Source: Actinomadura coerulea
Lineage (GTDB): Bacteria > Actinomycetota > Actinomycetes > Streptosporangiales > Streptosporangiaceae
Length of the DNA: 64,000 nt
Assembly (NCBI RefSeq): GCF_014208105.1
Contig: NZ_JACHMQ010000001.1
Span: 3,472,001-3,536,000, forward strand
Reading direction: 5' to 3'
The translations under genes and the position numbers were made by a program. The notes under the pieces were generated by a model. It searched no databases. It saw only the letters and a program-made list of their open reading frames with translations, and was not told the origin of the DNA. This document shows positions 1 through 8,065 of the stretch, piece by piece (position 1 is the first letter of the stretch; every line of letters starts with the position of its first letter).

Positions 1-117
1 ATGCTTACCCAACTGAGCCGTCCCACCCTCTACCGGCGCCTCGCCGAACTGGTGAAGGCCGGCCACGCCGTCCAGGTCGGACGAGGCCGCTACAAGGCGC
101 CCGATCACACCCGGTAA
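1..117 (+). CDS. C-terminal end of a winged-helix/HTH protein (partial)
   Basis: The reading frame is open from base 1 and stops with TAA at 115-117. It reads MLTQLSRPTLYRRLAELVKA and then ends in a basic tail (VGRGRYKAP). The pattern SRPTLYRRLAELV is a typical recognition helix of a small winged-helix domain. The ATG at position 1 is probably internal, so only the last 38 residues are visible. It lies directly upstream of an excisionase and integrase in the same direction, which suggests a replication or regulatory protein of the same integrative element. The family cannot be named from this fragment. Confidence 0.5.
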   Translation: MLTQLSRPTLYRRLAELVKAGHAVQVGRGRYKAPDHTR

Positions 118-126
118 TCGTCTCAA

Positions 127-187
127 CGTCTCGTCTCGCGCGCGCGTCTGCACGTATGGGCGGCTGAGACGTCCATGAGACGAGACG
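127..187. repeat. Inverted repeat CGTCTCGTCTC / GAGACGAGACG upstream of xis
   Basis: An 11-nt arm at 127-137 is matched exactly by its reverse complement at 177-187 across a 39-nt spacer. The second arm continues into further GAGACGAG-type repeats to about 196. It sits between the partial upstream gene and the excisionase. It could be a regulator or Xis binding region, or a terminator for the upstream gene. There is no T-run, so I favour a protein-binding site. Confidence 0.45.
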
Positions 188-281
188 AGAGACGAGCACC
201 CACCGTAACCGAGGAGATGATCCCCACCCACATCCGCGCACGGCCCCGGGACGAAGCCCGGGTGAGAGGAGGTGGTGTCCC

Positions 282-470
282 CTGCAGGCGTACACCGTCG
301 AGCAAGTGGCCGAGATCCTCAGCATCGGCCGGGACAAGGTCTACTTCCTGATCCGCACCGGCCAACTCCGCAGCATCAAGATCGGCAAGCTGCGCCGCAT
401 CACTGACCGGCACCTCGTCGAGTTCGTCACCTCCCTGGAAGAGGCCTCCCTCGAAGAGGCCAAGCGCTGA
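282..470 (+). CDS. xis: Excisionase-like MerR/HTH_17 protein with CTG start
   Basis: This 62-residue protein reads QAYTVEQVAEILSIGRDKVY after the initiator and continues with LIRTGQLRSIKIGKLRRI. That is the HTH_17 excisionase fold: a helix-turn-helix followed by a wing that reads the site and favours excision. No in-frame ATG or GTG lies near the beginning. CTG at 282 is placed 9 nt after a strong GAGAGGAGG (264-272), so CTG is the most likely start. The gene lies 121 nt upstream of the integrase in the same direction, the standard xis-int order of actinomycete integrative elements. Its product is expected to act with the integrase to set the direction of recombination. Confidence 0.75.
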   Translation: MQAYTVEQVAEILSIGRDKVYFLIRTGQLRSIKIGKLRRITDRHLVEFVTSLEEASLEEAKR

Positions 471-591
471 CACCCGGACGGGAGGCCCGTCCGGACCTCG
501 CCCCCAGAACGGGCCATCCCAACCTAGGGACGTCTTGGGACGTCTTAAGTTATGGTCGGTGGTGACCTCGACCGATACGAGGAGGGATCCG

Positions 592-1737
592 TTGGCAAAG
601 ATCCTGGTCGGCAAGTACGAGGGGTCGATCTACGAGGAGGGCGACGGATACACCGGCGCCATCTCGCTCGGCTTCGGCCCGGACGGCAAGCGCCGCAGAC
701 TCAAGAGGAAGGGGCGGACGAAGGCACAGGTCAAAGAGAAGCTCATCAAGGCCGTCGAAGACCTTGAGAAGGGCATCCGGGAAGAACGGAACCACACCGT
801 AGAAAAGGCCGTGAACGCACTCCTCGTCCATCTCGCGAAGCAAGGCAAGAGCGAGGCGACCCTAGAAACCTATCGCGGTCTCGCCGATCACCACATCATC
901 GGCAGACTCGGGAAGATCAAGCTCACCGATCTCACGGCTGACGACGTTGAGGCGTGGCTGGACGAGTGCGCCGAGAACATGACCACGCAAACCCTCAAGA
1001 TCGTCCATGGTCTCCTGCGTCGCGCGATACGGCTCGCCGAACGCCGTGACAAGGTCGGGCGGAACGTGGCGCTACTGGTGGACACACCCCAGGGCAGGCG
1101 GCCCGCCAGGCGGTCACGGTCGCTGTCCCTCGACCAGGCCACCAGGCTGCTCAAGACAGCACAGGAGCCGGAGCACCGCCTTGGCGCCTACGTGGTCCTC
1201 GCAATCGTCTCGGGCCTCCGCACTGAAGAACTCCGCGCGCTCACCTGGGCGGACGTGGATCTCAAAGAGAAGGTCGTCTACGTCCTCCGCTCCGACCGGG
1301 ACGGAGGCGACACGAAGACCAAGCGGAGCCGTCGGGGCATCGCCGTGGCGGATATCGCAGTTGAAGCGCTCACCGCCCTCCGCAAGCGCCAAGCCGCCGA
1401 GAAGCTACAAGCCGGCGACCTCTGGCAAGGCCACAACCTCGTCTTCTGCAAGGAGGACGGACGCCCCTACACGAGTGATGACGTCCTACGCCGGTTCCAA
1501 CGCATCACGCAAGCGGCTGGCATCGGTGCCACGTGGGTGCCACGCGAGTTGCGGCACACGTTCGTGTCCATCATGAGCGACCAGGGCGTAGCCCTGGAGA
1601 AGATCAGCGACCTCGTCGGGCACTCCGACACCCGCACCACGCAGACCGTCTACCGGCACGAACTGCGCCCCGTCATCACCACGGGCGCCGAGCACATGAA
1701 CACCATCTTCAAGGACGAGAAGTCCAGGTCAGCCTGA
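592..1737 (+). CDS. int: Tyrosine-recombinase integrase, pSAM2-like
   Basis: A 381-residue site-specific recombinase. It has an N-terminal arm-binding domain (about 1-55), a core-binding SAM-like domain (about 60-155) and a C-terminal catalytic domain. The catalytic pattern is visible: Arg210 in SGLRTEELRALTW, Arg321-His322 in ELRHTF, His344 in GHSDTRTT and the nucleophile Tyr354 in TVYRHELRPVITTG. The RPVITTGAE tail is characteristic of actinomycete integrative-element integrases. TTG at 592 is preferred because GGAGGG lies 6 nt upstream; in-frame GTG codons at 559 and 562 are alternatives. Two copies of GACGTCTT occur just upstream (529-546). The gene is the terminal gene of an element whose body lies left of the window. 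Confidence 0.9.
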   Translation: MAKILVGKYEGSIYEEGDGYTGAISLGFGPDGKRRRLKRKGRTKAQVKEKLIKAVEDLEKGIREERNHTVEKAVNALLVHLAKQGKSEATLETYRGLADHHIIGRLGKIKLTDLTADDVEAWLDECAENMTTQTLKIVHGLLRRAIRLAERRDKVGRNVALLVDTPQGRRPARRSRSLSLDQATRLLKTAQEPEHRLGAYVVLAIVSGLRTEELRALTWADVDLKEKVVYVLRSDRDGGDTKTKRSRRGIAVADIAVEALTALRKRQAAEKLQAGDLWQGHNLVFCKEDGRPYTSDDVLRRFQRITQAAGIGATWVPRELRHTFVSIMSDQGVALEKISDLVGHSDTRTTQTVYRHELRPVITTGAEHMNTIFKDEKSRSA

Positions 1738-1880
1738 CGAGTGGCTCCCCCACCGACTCCCCCTGACGACGTCCGACCTGCTGAGCAGGCAAAACGCAAG
1801 ATCGAGACGGAACCCGCATTAGTCGCTGGTTTCGGCGCCGAGGGCTGGAGCGGTGTGGGTTCGGGCGTTGGCGGACCAGT

Positions 1881-2006
1881 GGGGGCGTTCCACCGGTCGG
1901 CGATGGCCGCGGCCTGGGCGAAGCGGGCGGCGGCCTCGTCGTCGCGGCCGAGGAGGAAGGCGAGTTCGCCGAGCGTGTGGGCGACCGGACGCAGGGCCAG
2001 CGAGAC
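1881..2006 (-). pseudogene. Fragment of a TPR-type transcriptional regulator
   Basis: On the minus strand the residues read VSLALRPVAHTLGELAFLLG followed by an RDDEAAARFAQAAAIADRW-type repeat. This resembles the tetratricopeptide tail of LuxR/BTAD-type actinomycete regulators. It has no start, no upstream domain and no stop of its own. It is probably debris from rearrangement next to the integrative element. The family resemblance is by eye only. Confidence 0.35.
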
Positions 2007-2045
2007 GCTCTCCGCGCCGGCCGGGGGCCGTCGCGGTGGGGAAGC

Positions 2046-2216
2046 AGGGCTGGCGGACGCGTGCAGCGTCCCCGTGTCGTCGCGCCAGGTCATGTGGAAG
2101 CTGCCCATCTGGTACTTGTACGGCGCCATCGGACGGACCAGGATCCCCATGCGGGCGACCTCGGCGGGCAGGCGGCTCTCCACCGTCACCGAATAGTCGT
2201 CGGCGAGCGGCAGCAT
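2046..2216 (-). pseudogene. Fragment resembling the end of a gamma-glutamyltransferase
   Basis: The minus-strand frame reads RLPAEVARMGILVRPMAPYK and then YQMGSFHMTWRDDTGTLHAS. The MGSF...WRDxxGTLHA pattern resembles the last section of gamma-glutamyltransferase-family Ntn hydrolases, but the usual ADPRR continuation is lost at about 2046, where the frame runs into unrelated sequence. Only about 57 residues remain, with no catalytic Thr, so this is a remnant. The assignment is from memory of the family pattern. Confidence 0.35.
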
Positions 2217-2237
2217 GCGCGGCGCGTCGTCGGCCGC

Positions 2238-2393
2238 GTACGGGTCAGGACGCTCGCCGAGTGCGTGCTGTCCGCACGCGCGGGCCGCCTGTCCGCCGGC
2301 GACTTCGACGCGCTCCCGCGTACGGCACGGTGGAGGGTGGCGGCGACGGACGAGGGCGCCGAGGTACGGATCGAGGAGGCGGGACGGCGATGA
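2238..2393 (+). pseudogene. Remnant of a gene 5' to the cyclodeaminase homologue
   Basis: A plus-strand frame with an intact end (RTLAECVLSARAGRLSAGDF to RIEEAGRR, stop TGA 2391-2393) overlaps the ATG of the next gene by 4 nt. That is the usual geometry of a co-translated operon partner. Upstream of about 2238 the frame turns into sequence antisense to other gene debris, so the 5' part is missing. About 51 residues remain and I cannot assign a family. The overlap suggests the downstream gene once belonged to a longer operon cut at this point. Confidence 0.4.
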
Positions 2394-3319
2394 GCATCGA
2401 GGGGATCGGCGGCGAGCGGATGCGGCGGCTCGCCGACGCGCGGCACCTGGTCGACGCGCTGGAGCGGGCTCTGCTCGGCGGCCTCCGGCCCGCGGACGAG
2501 CAGGGACGCGTCTCCCGGCCGACGAGCCACGGCGAACTGCTGCTGATGCCGTCGGAGGTCAGCGGCCACGCCGGCGTCAAGGTGCTCGGCCTGGCGCCGG
2601 GCAACCCGGCCCGGGGGCTCCCGACCATCTCCGGGCTGTACCTGCTGATGGACGCCCGCACGCTCCGGCTGGTGGCCACGCTGGACGGCGGGGAGCTCAC
2701 CCTCCTGCGGACCCCGGCCGTGTCCGCCCTCGCCGCGCGGCACATGGCGGTCCGGCCGATCCGCACGGCCGTGGTGTTCGGCAGCGGGCCGCAGGCGCTC
2801 GCGCACATCGAGACGTTCCACGCGCTGCACGGGCTGCGCGACGTGGTCGTCGCCGGACGTGATCCCGGACGGACCGAGCGGCTCGTCCGCCGCTGCGCCG
2901 ACGAGGGCCTGCGCGCCCGCGCGGGCTCGGCCGACGACGTGCGCGAGGCCGACGTCGTGCTCTGCTGCACCAGCGCCCGCGAACCGCTGTTCGAGGCGGA
3001 GCTGCTGGCCCCGCGGACCGTGGTCGTCGCCGTCGGCTCCCACCACCCCGACGCCCGCGAGCTGGGCGACGACGTCATGGCGGGCGCACAGGTCGTGGTC
3101 GAGTCGCGGACGGTCGCGACGACCGAGGCCGGCGACGTGGTCCAGGCGCTCGGCCACGGGGCGATCGAGGAGGCCGGCCTGATCGAGCTGGCCGACCTCG
3201 TCCGCGGTGAGGCCCTCGTGGACGACGCGAGACCGAGGGTCTTCAAGAGCGTCGGCATGGCCTGGGAGGACCTGGTCGTGGCCGTCGCGGTGCACGAGCG
3301 CGAGCGGGCGTCGCGATGA
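2390..3319 (+). CDS. Ornithine cyclodeaminase / mu-crystallin family protein
   Basis: A 309-residue NAD(P)-dependent enzyme of the ornithine cyclodeaminase/ketimine reductase/mu-crystallin family. The substrate-binding half (about 1-115) contains GHAGVKVLGLAPGNPARGLP and the GGELTLLRTPAVSALAARHM segment. The Rossmann half begins at AVVFGSGPQALAHIETF. Such enzymes deaminate ornithine to proline or reduce cyclic imines and dehydro-amino acids; the substrate cannot be deduced. ATG 2390 overlaps the stop of an upstream gene remnant, so expression may now depend on another promoter. Length and motifs look intact. A 29-codon frame follows with a 4-nt overlap. Confidence 0.85.
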   Translation: MSIEGIGGERMRRLADARHLVDALERALLGGLRPADEQGRVSRPTSHGELLLMPSEVSGHAGVKVLGLAPGNPARGLPTISGLYLLMDARTLRLVATLDGGELTLLRTPAVSALAARHMAVRPIRTAVVFGSGPQALAHIETFHALHGLRDVVVAGRDPGRTERLVRRCADEGLRARAGSADDVREADVVLCCTSAREPLFEAELLAPRTVVVAVGSHHPDARELGDDVMAGAQVVVESRTVATTEAGDVVQALGHGAIEEAGLIELADLVRGEALVDDARPRVFKSVGMAWEDLVVAVAVHERERASR

Positions 3320-3405
3320 CCTCCGCGGACTTCCGCTTCGTCGCACCGCCGCTGAAGGTCACCGGCGCCGTCGGCTCGCCCGTGAACCCGCTCGCGCTGA
3401 AGTAG
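3316..3405 (+). CDS. Small 29-aa frame coupled to the cyclodeaminase homologue
   Basis: ATG 3316 overlaps the preceding stop in an ATGA arrangement, and TAG closes the frame at 3403-3405. The product would be MTSADFRFVAPPLKVTGAVG plus nine residues. The overlap is the local signature of real gene junctions, but the peptide matches nothing I know. It may be the N-terminal stump of a lost third operon gene or a genuine small protein. Confidence 0.3.
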   Translation: MTSADFRFVAPPLKVTGAVGSPVNPLALK

Positions 3406-3458
3406 GCGCCGGCGGTATCCCGTCGCGGCACCGGCTCCGGCCCCTGGGCCCGGGGGGC

Positions 3459-4133
3459 TCAGCAGGCCGCCAGGTGTGCGGAGAGCTCGGTCAGGGTCGA
3501 GATCCGGCGTATCCCGCTCGGAGTCGGGGTCGCCGTTCCCGCTCGGTCGAGCCAGATGGCGTGGAGGCCCGCGCTGCGCGCGCCTACGGCGTCCACGTCC
3601 AGCTTGTCGCCGACGTAGGCGACACGGGCGGGCGGCAACTCCAGGGCGGCGCACGCGGCCAGGAAGGCCTTGGGATCGGGTTTCGCGCAGCCGAGCCGGT
3701 CAGAGCAGAGAAGCACTTCGAAGTGGTGGCGGAGGCCCAGTGCCGCCATCCGGCGTTCCTGATGGACGGTGCTGGAGTTGGACAGGATTCCTTGGCGGTA
3801 AGGAAGCGCGTCCAGCGCCGACGCCGCGTCGGGGAACGCCGACCATGCCGCCGCGAACAACGCCTCGTACCGGTCGTGCCAGGCGTCCGCCTCGATGTCG
3901 GTCAGCGGACGATCCACGAATGTGCGGACTCTTGCGCGGCGGTACTCGTCGTAGGTCAGCCGGCCCGCCGCGAGACGCCGGCGTGCGGTCTCGGCGATCC
4001 GGTGCCAGCGCTCCAGGGCGGCCTCGTCGGAGGGCATGCCCTCCGCCTCGAAGTGGCGCAGCAACCCGGTCCGCTCGGAGCCGGTGAAGTCGAAGATCGT
4101 GTCGTCGACGTCCCACAGCACAGCCTCGATCAT
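3459..4133 (-). CDS. HAD-superfamily hydrolase, subfamily IA
   Basis: A 224-residue phosphatase-type HAD protein. Motif I is DVDDT (residues 8-12, nucleophile plus acid Asp), motif II is the serine of ILSNSS, motif III is the lysine of GCAKPDPKAF, and motif IV is GDKLDVDAVGA with the metal-binding aspartates. A helical cap lies between about residues 15 and 90. Members of this group hydrolyse small phosphomonoesters or act as haloacid dehalogenases; the substrate is unknown. The gene is transcribed alone, convergent with the small frame that ends at 3405. About 170 nt separate its start from the plus-strand channel gene and hold no recognisable gene. Confidence 0.85.
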   Translation of the reverse strand: MIEAVLWDVDDTIFDFTGSERTGLLRHFEAEGMPSDEAALERWHRIAETARRRLAAGRLTYDEYRRARVRTFVDRPLTDIEADAWHDRYEALFAAAWSAFPDAASALDALPYRQGILSNSSTVHQERRMAALGLRHHFEVLLCSDRLGCAKPDPKAFLAACAALELPPARVAYVGDKLDVDAVGARSAGLHAIWLDRAGTATPTPSGIRRISTLTELSAHLAAC

Positions 4134-4303
4134 GCCTTGAGGCTAGAGCCGCGGTCCGGCTACCGCTCCCTCGACCGGCCCGGCGCCGGGGAGGGCGGGC
4201 ACGCGCGCGCGGCAAGTTCGGCCTGCGGGTCGACTCCGGGGACGGACTCGCTGAGCCGGCGCGACACGAGGTCAAGATGCGGCGGCGCGGGTAGGGACCC
4301 GGT

Positions 4304-4918
4304 GTGGGGCGGGCGGTGTCTCGGGATCCGGATCGGCTGGTCCTGTTCACTGATGCGGTCGTGGCGATCGCGGTGACGCTCCTCGTGCTGCCGCTGGTCG
4401 ACGTGGTGCCGGAGGCGGTGCACGCGCACCGGCGGTCGGTCGAGGTCGTCACCGAGCATCTCCCGCAGATCTGGGCGTTCACGCTCAGCTTCCTGGTGAT
4501 CATCCGGTTGTGGTTCGTGCATCACCGGGTGTTCGAGCACGTCGGCGGCTACACGCGCGCTCTGATGGCGCTGAACGCGGGATGGCTGTTCGCCATCGTG
4601 GTCCTGCCGTTCCCCACGGAGATGGTGGCCTCCTACCCGGGGGACGACCGCTTCACCGTGATGCTGTACATCGGTAACGTCCTCGTCGCGACGGCCTGCC
4701 AGGCCGCGCTGACCGTGCTCTCCTACCGGGACCCGGTCGTCGCGTCGAAGACTGATCCGGCCGAGATCGAGTCGGTCCGCGCCGCCCTGTCGGCCGTGGT
4801 GCTGCTCGGACTGAGCCTCGCCGTGGTCGCGGTGCTCCCCGGCGTCTCGTACTTCGCCCTGCTGCTGCTCTTCCTGTCGAAGCCGGTGAGCGAGATCTTG
4901 AGGCGCGCCGGAGTGTGA
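4304..4918 (+). CDS. TMEM175-family potassium channel-like membrane protein
   Basis: A 204-residue protein with the TMEM175/DUF1211 signature near the N-terminus (LVLFTDAVVAIAVTLLVLPL). In bacterial TMEM175 channels the F-S/T-D motif on helix 1 lines the potassium pore. Further hydrophobic segments occur around residues 60-80, 85-105, 115-140 and 165-190, giving the six-helix half-channel expected to tetramerise. GTG 4304 is used here; GTG 4316 in the same frame is equally possible. The gene stands alone between an antiparallel HAD gene and the two-component system, with no operon partner. Confidence 0.8.
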   Translation: MGRAVSRDPDRLVLFTDAVVAIAVTLLVLPLVDVVPEAVHAHRRSVEVVTEHLPQIWAFTLSFLVIIRLWFVHHRVFEHVGGYTRALMALNAGWLFAIVVLPFPTEMVASYPGDDRFTVMLYIGNVLVATACQAALTVLSYRDPVVASKTDPAEIESVRAALSAVVLLGLSLAVVAVLPGVSYFALLLLFLSKPVSEILRRAGV

Positions 4919-4966
4919 GCGCCTCGCTTATCGGGGTTTAACCCCCGGCGCGTCATGCTCGGCGGC

Positions 4967-5629
4967 ATGCGTGTACTGATCGTTGAGGACGAGCGGGTGC
5001 TCGCGGACACGATCGCCGAGGGACTCCGGGACGAGGCGATGGCCGTGGACGTGGTGTACGACGGCGACGACGCGCTGGAGCGCGCCTCCTACAACGAGTA
5101 CGACGTGGTGGTCCTGGACCGGGACCTGCCGACGGTCCACGGGGACGACGTGTGCCGGGAGCTGGTGGGGCGGCGGAGCCCGACCCGGATCCTGATGCTG
5201 ACCGCGTCCGGGGACGTCGACGACCGGGTGGACGGGCTGACGCTCGGCGCCGACGACTACCTGCCCAAGCCGTTCGTGTTCGGCGAGCTGGTGGCGCGGG
5301 TGCGGGCGCTGGCGCGCAGGTCGGGGCCGCCGGTGCCGCCCGTCCTGGAGGGGCGGGGCATCCGGCTCGATCCGCACCGGCGCCGGGCGGCGCGGGACGG
5401 GCGGGAGCTGCGGCTCACCAACAAGGAGTTCGCGGTGCTGGAGGAGCTGCTGCGGGCGGAGGGCGGCGTGGTGAGCGCCGAGCGGCTGCTGGAGCGGGCG
5501 TGGGACGAGAACATCGACCCGTTCAGCAACATCGTCCGGGTCACGATGGCGACGCTGCGGCGCAAGCTCGGGCAGCCGCCGGTGATCGAGACGGTGACGG
5601 GGTCCGGGTACCGGCTGGAGGCACGGTGA
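4967..5629 (+). CDS. OmpR/PhoB-family response regulator
   Basis: A 220-residue regulator. The receiver domain (1-about 115) has the acidic pocket in VEDE, the phospho-acceptor Asp51 in VVVLDRDLP and the lysine in LPKPF. The C-terminal winged helix (about 125-218) contains LTNKEFAVLEELL and ends SGYRLEAR. ATG 4967 (MRVLIVEDE) is the conventional start; ATG 4955 would add four residues. Its stop overlaps the GTG of the sensor kinase by 4 nt, so the pair is translationally coupled and should form one phosphorelay. The signal and regulon are unknown. Confidence 0.93.
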   Translation: MRVLIVEDERVLADTIAEGLRDEAMAVDVVYDGDDALERASYNEYDVVVLDRDLPTVHGDDVCRELVGRRSPTRILMLTASGDVDDRVDGLTLGADDYLPKPFVFGELVARVRALARRSGPPVPPVLEGRGIRLDPHRRRAARDGRELRLTNKEFAVLEELLRAEGGVVSAERLLERAWDENIDPFSNIVRVTMATLRRKLGQPPVIETVTGSGYRLEAR

Positions 5630-6786
5630 GAAGGCTGAGCGTCAGGACCCGGCTCACGCTGGTGTACGGGTCGCTGTTCCTCGTCACGTCGGCGGCGCTG
5701 GTCGCGGTGACGTACCTGCTGACCGTCAGGACGATGGACGCCCGGTTCACCTCGCGCCAGAACGTGGACACGACGACGATCACCCGGCTGCGCGCGCTGG
5801 CCGTCAACGGGGACGTCACGCAGCTGGTGCGGTTGAAGGCCGACGCCGACCGGGAGCTGGCGCGGCAGAAGCACGACGTGCTGGCGCAGCTGCTGCAGAG
5901 CTCCCTGGTGACGATGCTGGTGCTCGGCGTCCTGGCCGTGGTGATCGGGTACGTGGTGGCGGGGCGGATGCTGCGGCCGCTGCACACGGTGACCGCGACG
6001 GCGAGGCGGCTGTCGGAGAGCAACCTGCACGAGCGGATCGCGCTGGACGGCCCGCAGGACGAGATCAAGGACCTGGCCGACACCTTCGACCGGATGCTGG
6101 ACCGGCTGAACCGCGCGTTCGACGCCCAGCGCCGGTTCGTCGCGAACGCCTCGCACGAGCTGCGCACGCCGCTGACCATCAACCGGACGGTGCTGGAGGT
6201 CGCGCTGGCCAGCCGGCGGAGCCCGCCGGAGACGAGGGCGCTCGCGGACGTCCTGCTCGGCAACACCGCGCGCCACGAGCGGCTCATCGAGGGGCTGCTG
6301 CTGCTCGCGAAGTCCGAGCGGGAGCCGGCCGCGCGGGACGGCACGCCGCTGCCGGACGTGGTGCGCAGCGCGCTCGACCAGCTCGGCGGGCAGGTGGAGG
6401 AGGCGGGCCTGGACGTCGAGGCGCGGCTCGCCCCGGCGGCGGTGACCGGCGACCCGGTGCTGCTGGAGCGGTGCGCGGTGAACCTGCTGGAGAACGCCGT
6501 GAAGTACAACGTGCGGGACGGGCGGGTCTGGGTGCGCACGGGCGTCCGGGACGGCGAGGCGTTCCTGCGGGTGGTCAACACCGGGCGGCCCGTCCCGTCC
6601 TACGAGGTCGCGACGATCTTCGAGCCGTTCCGGCGGCTGCGCGCGGACCGGACGGGGTCCAAAGACGGCGCGGGGCTCGGGCTGTCGATCGTGCGGGCGG
6701 TCGTAGCGGCGCACGGCGGCGAGATAGACACGGTCCCCCGCCCGGAAGGCGGCCTGTCAATCACGCTCCGCCTACCCGCCACCTAA
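5626..6786 (+). CDS. Membrane sensor histidine kinase
   Basis: A 386-residue kinase starting at GTG 5626. Transmembrane helices lie at about 11-33 and 92-113, flanking a short extracytoplasmic loop of about 60 residues. A HAMP linker (about 113-165) follows, then the HisKA box with His177 (FVANASHELRTPL), the N box (NLLENAVKYN) and a G box (GAGLGLSIVRAVVAAHGGEI). All catalytic motifs are present, so the kinase should be active. The 3' end is four bases from the left inverted repeat of an IS30 element, so any natural terminator or downstream partner has been separated from it. The C-terminus still looks complete. Confidence 0.93.
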   Translation: MRRLSVRTRLTLVYGSLFLVTSAALVAVTYLLTVRTMDARFTSRQNVDTTTITRLRALAVNGDVTQLVRLKADADRELARQKHDVLAQLLQSSLVTMLVLGVLAVVIGYVVAGRMLRPLHTVTATARRLSESNLHERIALDGPQDEIKDLADTFDRMLDRLNRAFDAQRRFVANASHELRTPLTINRTVLEVALASRRSPPETRALADVLLGNTARHERLIEGLLLLAKSEREPAARDGTPLPDVVRSALDQLGGQVEEAGLDVEARLAPAAVTGDPVLLERCAVNLLENAVKYNVRDGRVWVRTGVRDGEAFLRVVNTGRPVPSYEVATIFEPFRRLRADRTGSKDGAGLGLSIVRAVVAAHGGEIDTVPRPEGGLSITLRLPAT

Positions 6787-6790
6787 CGTC

Positions 6791-6811
6791 GACTTGCGGC
6801 GTGTTGCCCTT
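6791..6811 (+). repeat. IS30 left inverted repeat
   Basis: A 21-bp terminal repeat, identical to the reverse complement of 8045-8065. It begins 4 nt after the stop codon of the histidine kinase. Confidence 0.88.
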
Positions 6812-6868
6812 CTGCGAGCGGGCGGTCTCTAGTGTCTGTTGCAACGAGATCCCTGGAAGGATCTTGTT

Positions 6869-8029
6869 GTGCCGGGAAGACGTCTGACAGCTGCTGAGCG
6901 CGCGCAGATCGAGGTGTTGTTCGGTGCGGGCCGGTCGTTTCCGCAGATCGCGGAGGCGATCGGCCGGGACCGGTCAACTGTGTGGCGGGAGGTGCGCCGT
7001 AACCACTCCTATCGGCGGTCGGACGCCGGTGGGGGCGGGGCGCGGTATCCGGGCCGGGCGACCACCGCGTGTCCGGGCGGGCTGGGCGGGCTGTACCGGT
7101 GGACGTACTCGCATGTGGCCGCGCAGCGCAAGGCCGATGAGCGGGCGCGTCGGCACCGGCCGGGCAAGTTGATCGGCAACAGCGGGAACAAGGGCCGGGC
7201 CTGGTGCCAGGGCCGGTTGTGGCCGGTGGTGCGTGATCTGCTGGTGCGGCGGTGGTCGCCGCAGCAGATCGCGGCGCACCTGCGCGCCGCCTATCCTGAC
7301 CAGCCGGAGATGCGAGTGTCGCACGAGACGATTTATCAGGCGATCTACTACCAGGCCCGGGGCCGGATGCGGGCCGAGCTGGCCCGGCAGCTGCAGTTGC
7401 GGCCGGGGGAGGGGTCGGTGCTGCGCAGCGGCCGCGCCGCCCGCCGTCCGCCCTCGCGTCTGGCCCGCGCCGAGAGCGCGGCGCGCAGCCGCCGGCCCTG
7501 GATCCAGGGCCTGCACATCTCGGCCCGGCCCGCCCAGGCGGCCGACCGGGCGGTGCCGGGGCACTGGGAGGGCGACCTGGTGATCGGGGCCCGCGGATCC
7601 AGCGCCATCATCACCCTGGTCGAGCGCACCACCCGGTTCGTGATGCTCGGCGCGTTGCCGCACTCACGCGTGTCCGAGCAGGTCACCGGCGTGCTGACCA
7701 CTTTGATGCGGCGGTTGCCGGCCGAGCTGGCCGCGACCTTGACCTGGGACCAGGGATCGGAGATGGCCCAGCACGCCGACTTCACCCTGGCCACCGGGTG
7801 CCGGGTCTACTTCTGCGACCCGCACGCGCCCTGGCAGCGCGGCTCCAACGAGAACACCAACGGGCTGCTGCGCCAGTACTTCCCCCGCTCCTCCACCGAC
7901 TTCCGCAACTACACCCAGCACGACCTCGACGAAGTCGCCCGCCAGCTCAACGGACGACCCCGCCAAACCCTGAACTGGAAAACCCCAGCCCAAGCACTCA
8001 ACGAATACCTCGTTGCAACAACCGCTTGA
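6869..8029 (+). CDS. IS30-family transposase
   Basis: A 386-residue DDE transposase. The N-terminal HTH (RLTAAERAQIEVLFGAGRSF with the following IAEAIGRDRSTVWREVRRN) is the IS30 DNA-binding signature. The catalytic core shows the first Asp in HWEGDLVIG, the second in LTWDQGSEMAQH and the Glu in QRGSNENTNGLLRQYFP; the R-G-T/S-N-E-N-x-N pattern is diagnostic for IS30. GTG 6869 is favoured because GGAAGG lies 8 nt upstream; TTG 6839 is in frame but has no ribosome-binding site. The frame is uninterrupted. Confidence 0.92.
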   Translation: MPGRRLTAAERAQIEVLFGAGRSFPQIAEAIGRDRSTVWREVRRNHSYRRSDAGGGGARYPGRATTACPGGLGGLYRWTYSHVAAQRKADERARRHRPGKLIGNSGNKGRAWCQGRLWPVVRDLLVRRWSPQQIAAHLRAAYPDQPEMRVSHETIYQAIYYQARGRMRAELARQLQLRPGEGSVLRSGRAARRPPSRLARAESAARSRRPWIQGLHISARPAQAADRAVPGHWEGDLVIGARGSSAIITLVERTTRFVMLGALPHSRVSEQVTGVLTTLMRRLPAELAATLTWDQGSEMAQHADFTLATGCRVYFCDPHAPWQRGSNENTNGLLRQYFPRSSTDFRNYTQHDLDEVARQLNGRPRQTLNWKTPAQALNEYLVATTA

Positions 8030-8044
8030 CACCGCCGCGCTGAT

Positions 8045-8065
8045 AAGGGCAACACGCCGCAAGTC
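8045..8065 (-). repeat. IS30 right inverted repeat
   Basis: The second 21-bp arm, the perfect complement of 6791-6811. Its last two bases are shared with the TGA stop (8064-8066) of the minus-strand acyl-CoA synthetase gene. Confidence 0.88.

Larger units (their letters stand above)
6791..8065 (+). mobile_element. Complete IS30-family insertion sequence, about 1.28 kb
   Basis: Perfect 21-bp terminal inverted repeats (GACTTGCGGCGTGTTGCCCT plus T) bound the element at 6791-6811 and 8045-8065. If the ends reach GTC/GTT three bases further out, one mismatch enters the repeat. A single intact transposase gene fills the interior. I find no clear target-site duplication: the left flank ends CTAACGTC and the right flank begins AACGGGGG. 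The element lies between the 3' ends of a histidine kinase and an acyl-CoA synthetase, a typical tolerated site. Both the gene and the ends look intact, so it may be mobile. Confidence 0.9.

Noticed and set aside
1738..1880. tRNA gene or attL site downstream of int
   Set aside because: I could not find a T-arm GGTTCRA with matching acceptor stem, nor a repeat that would define att.
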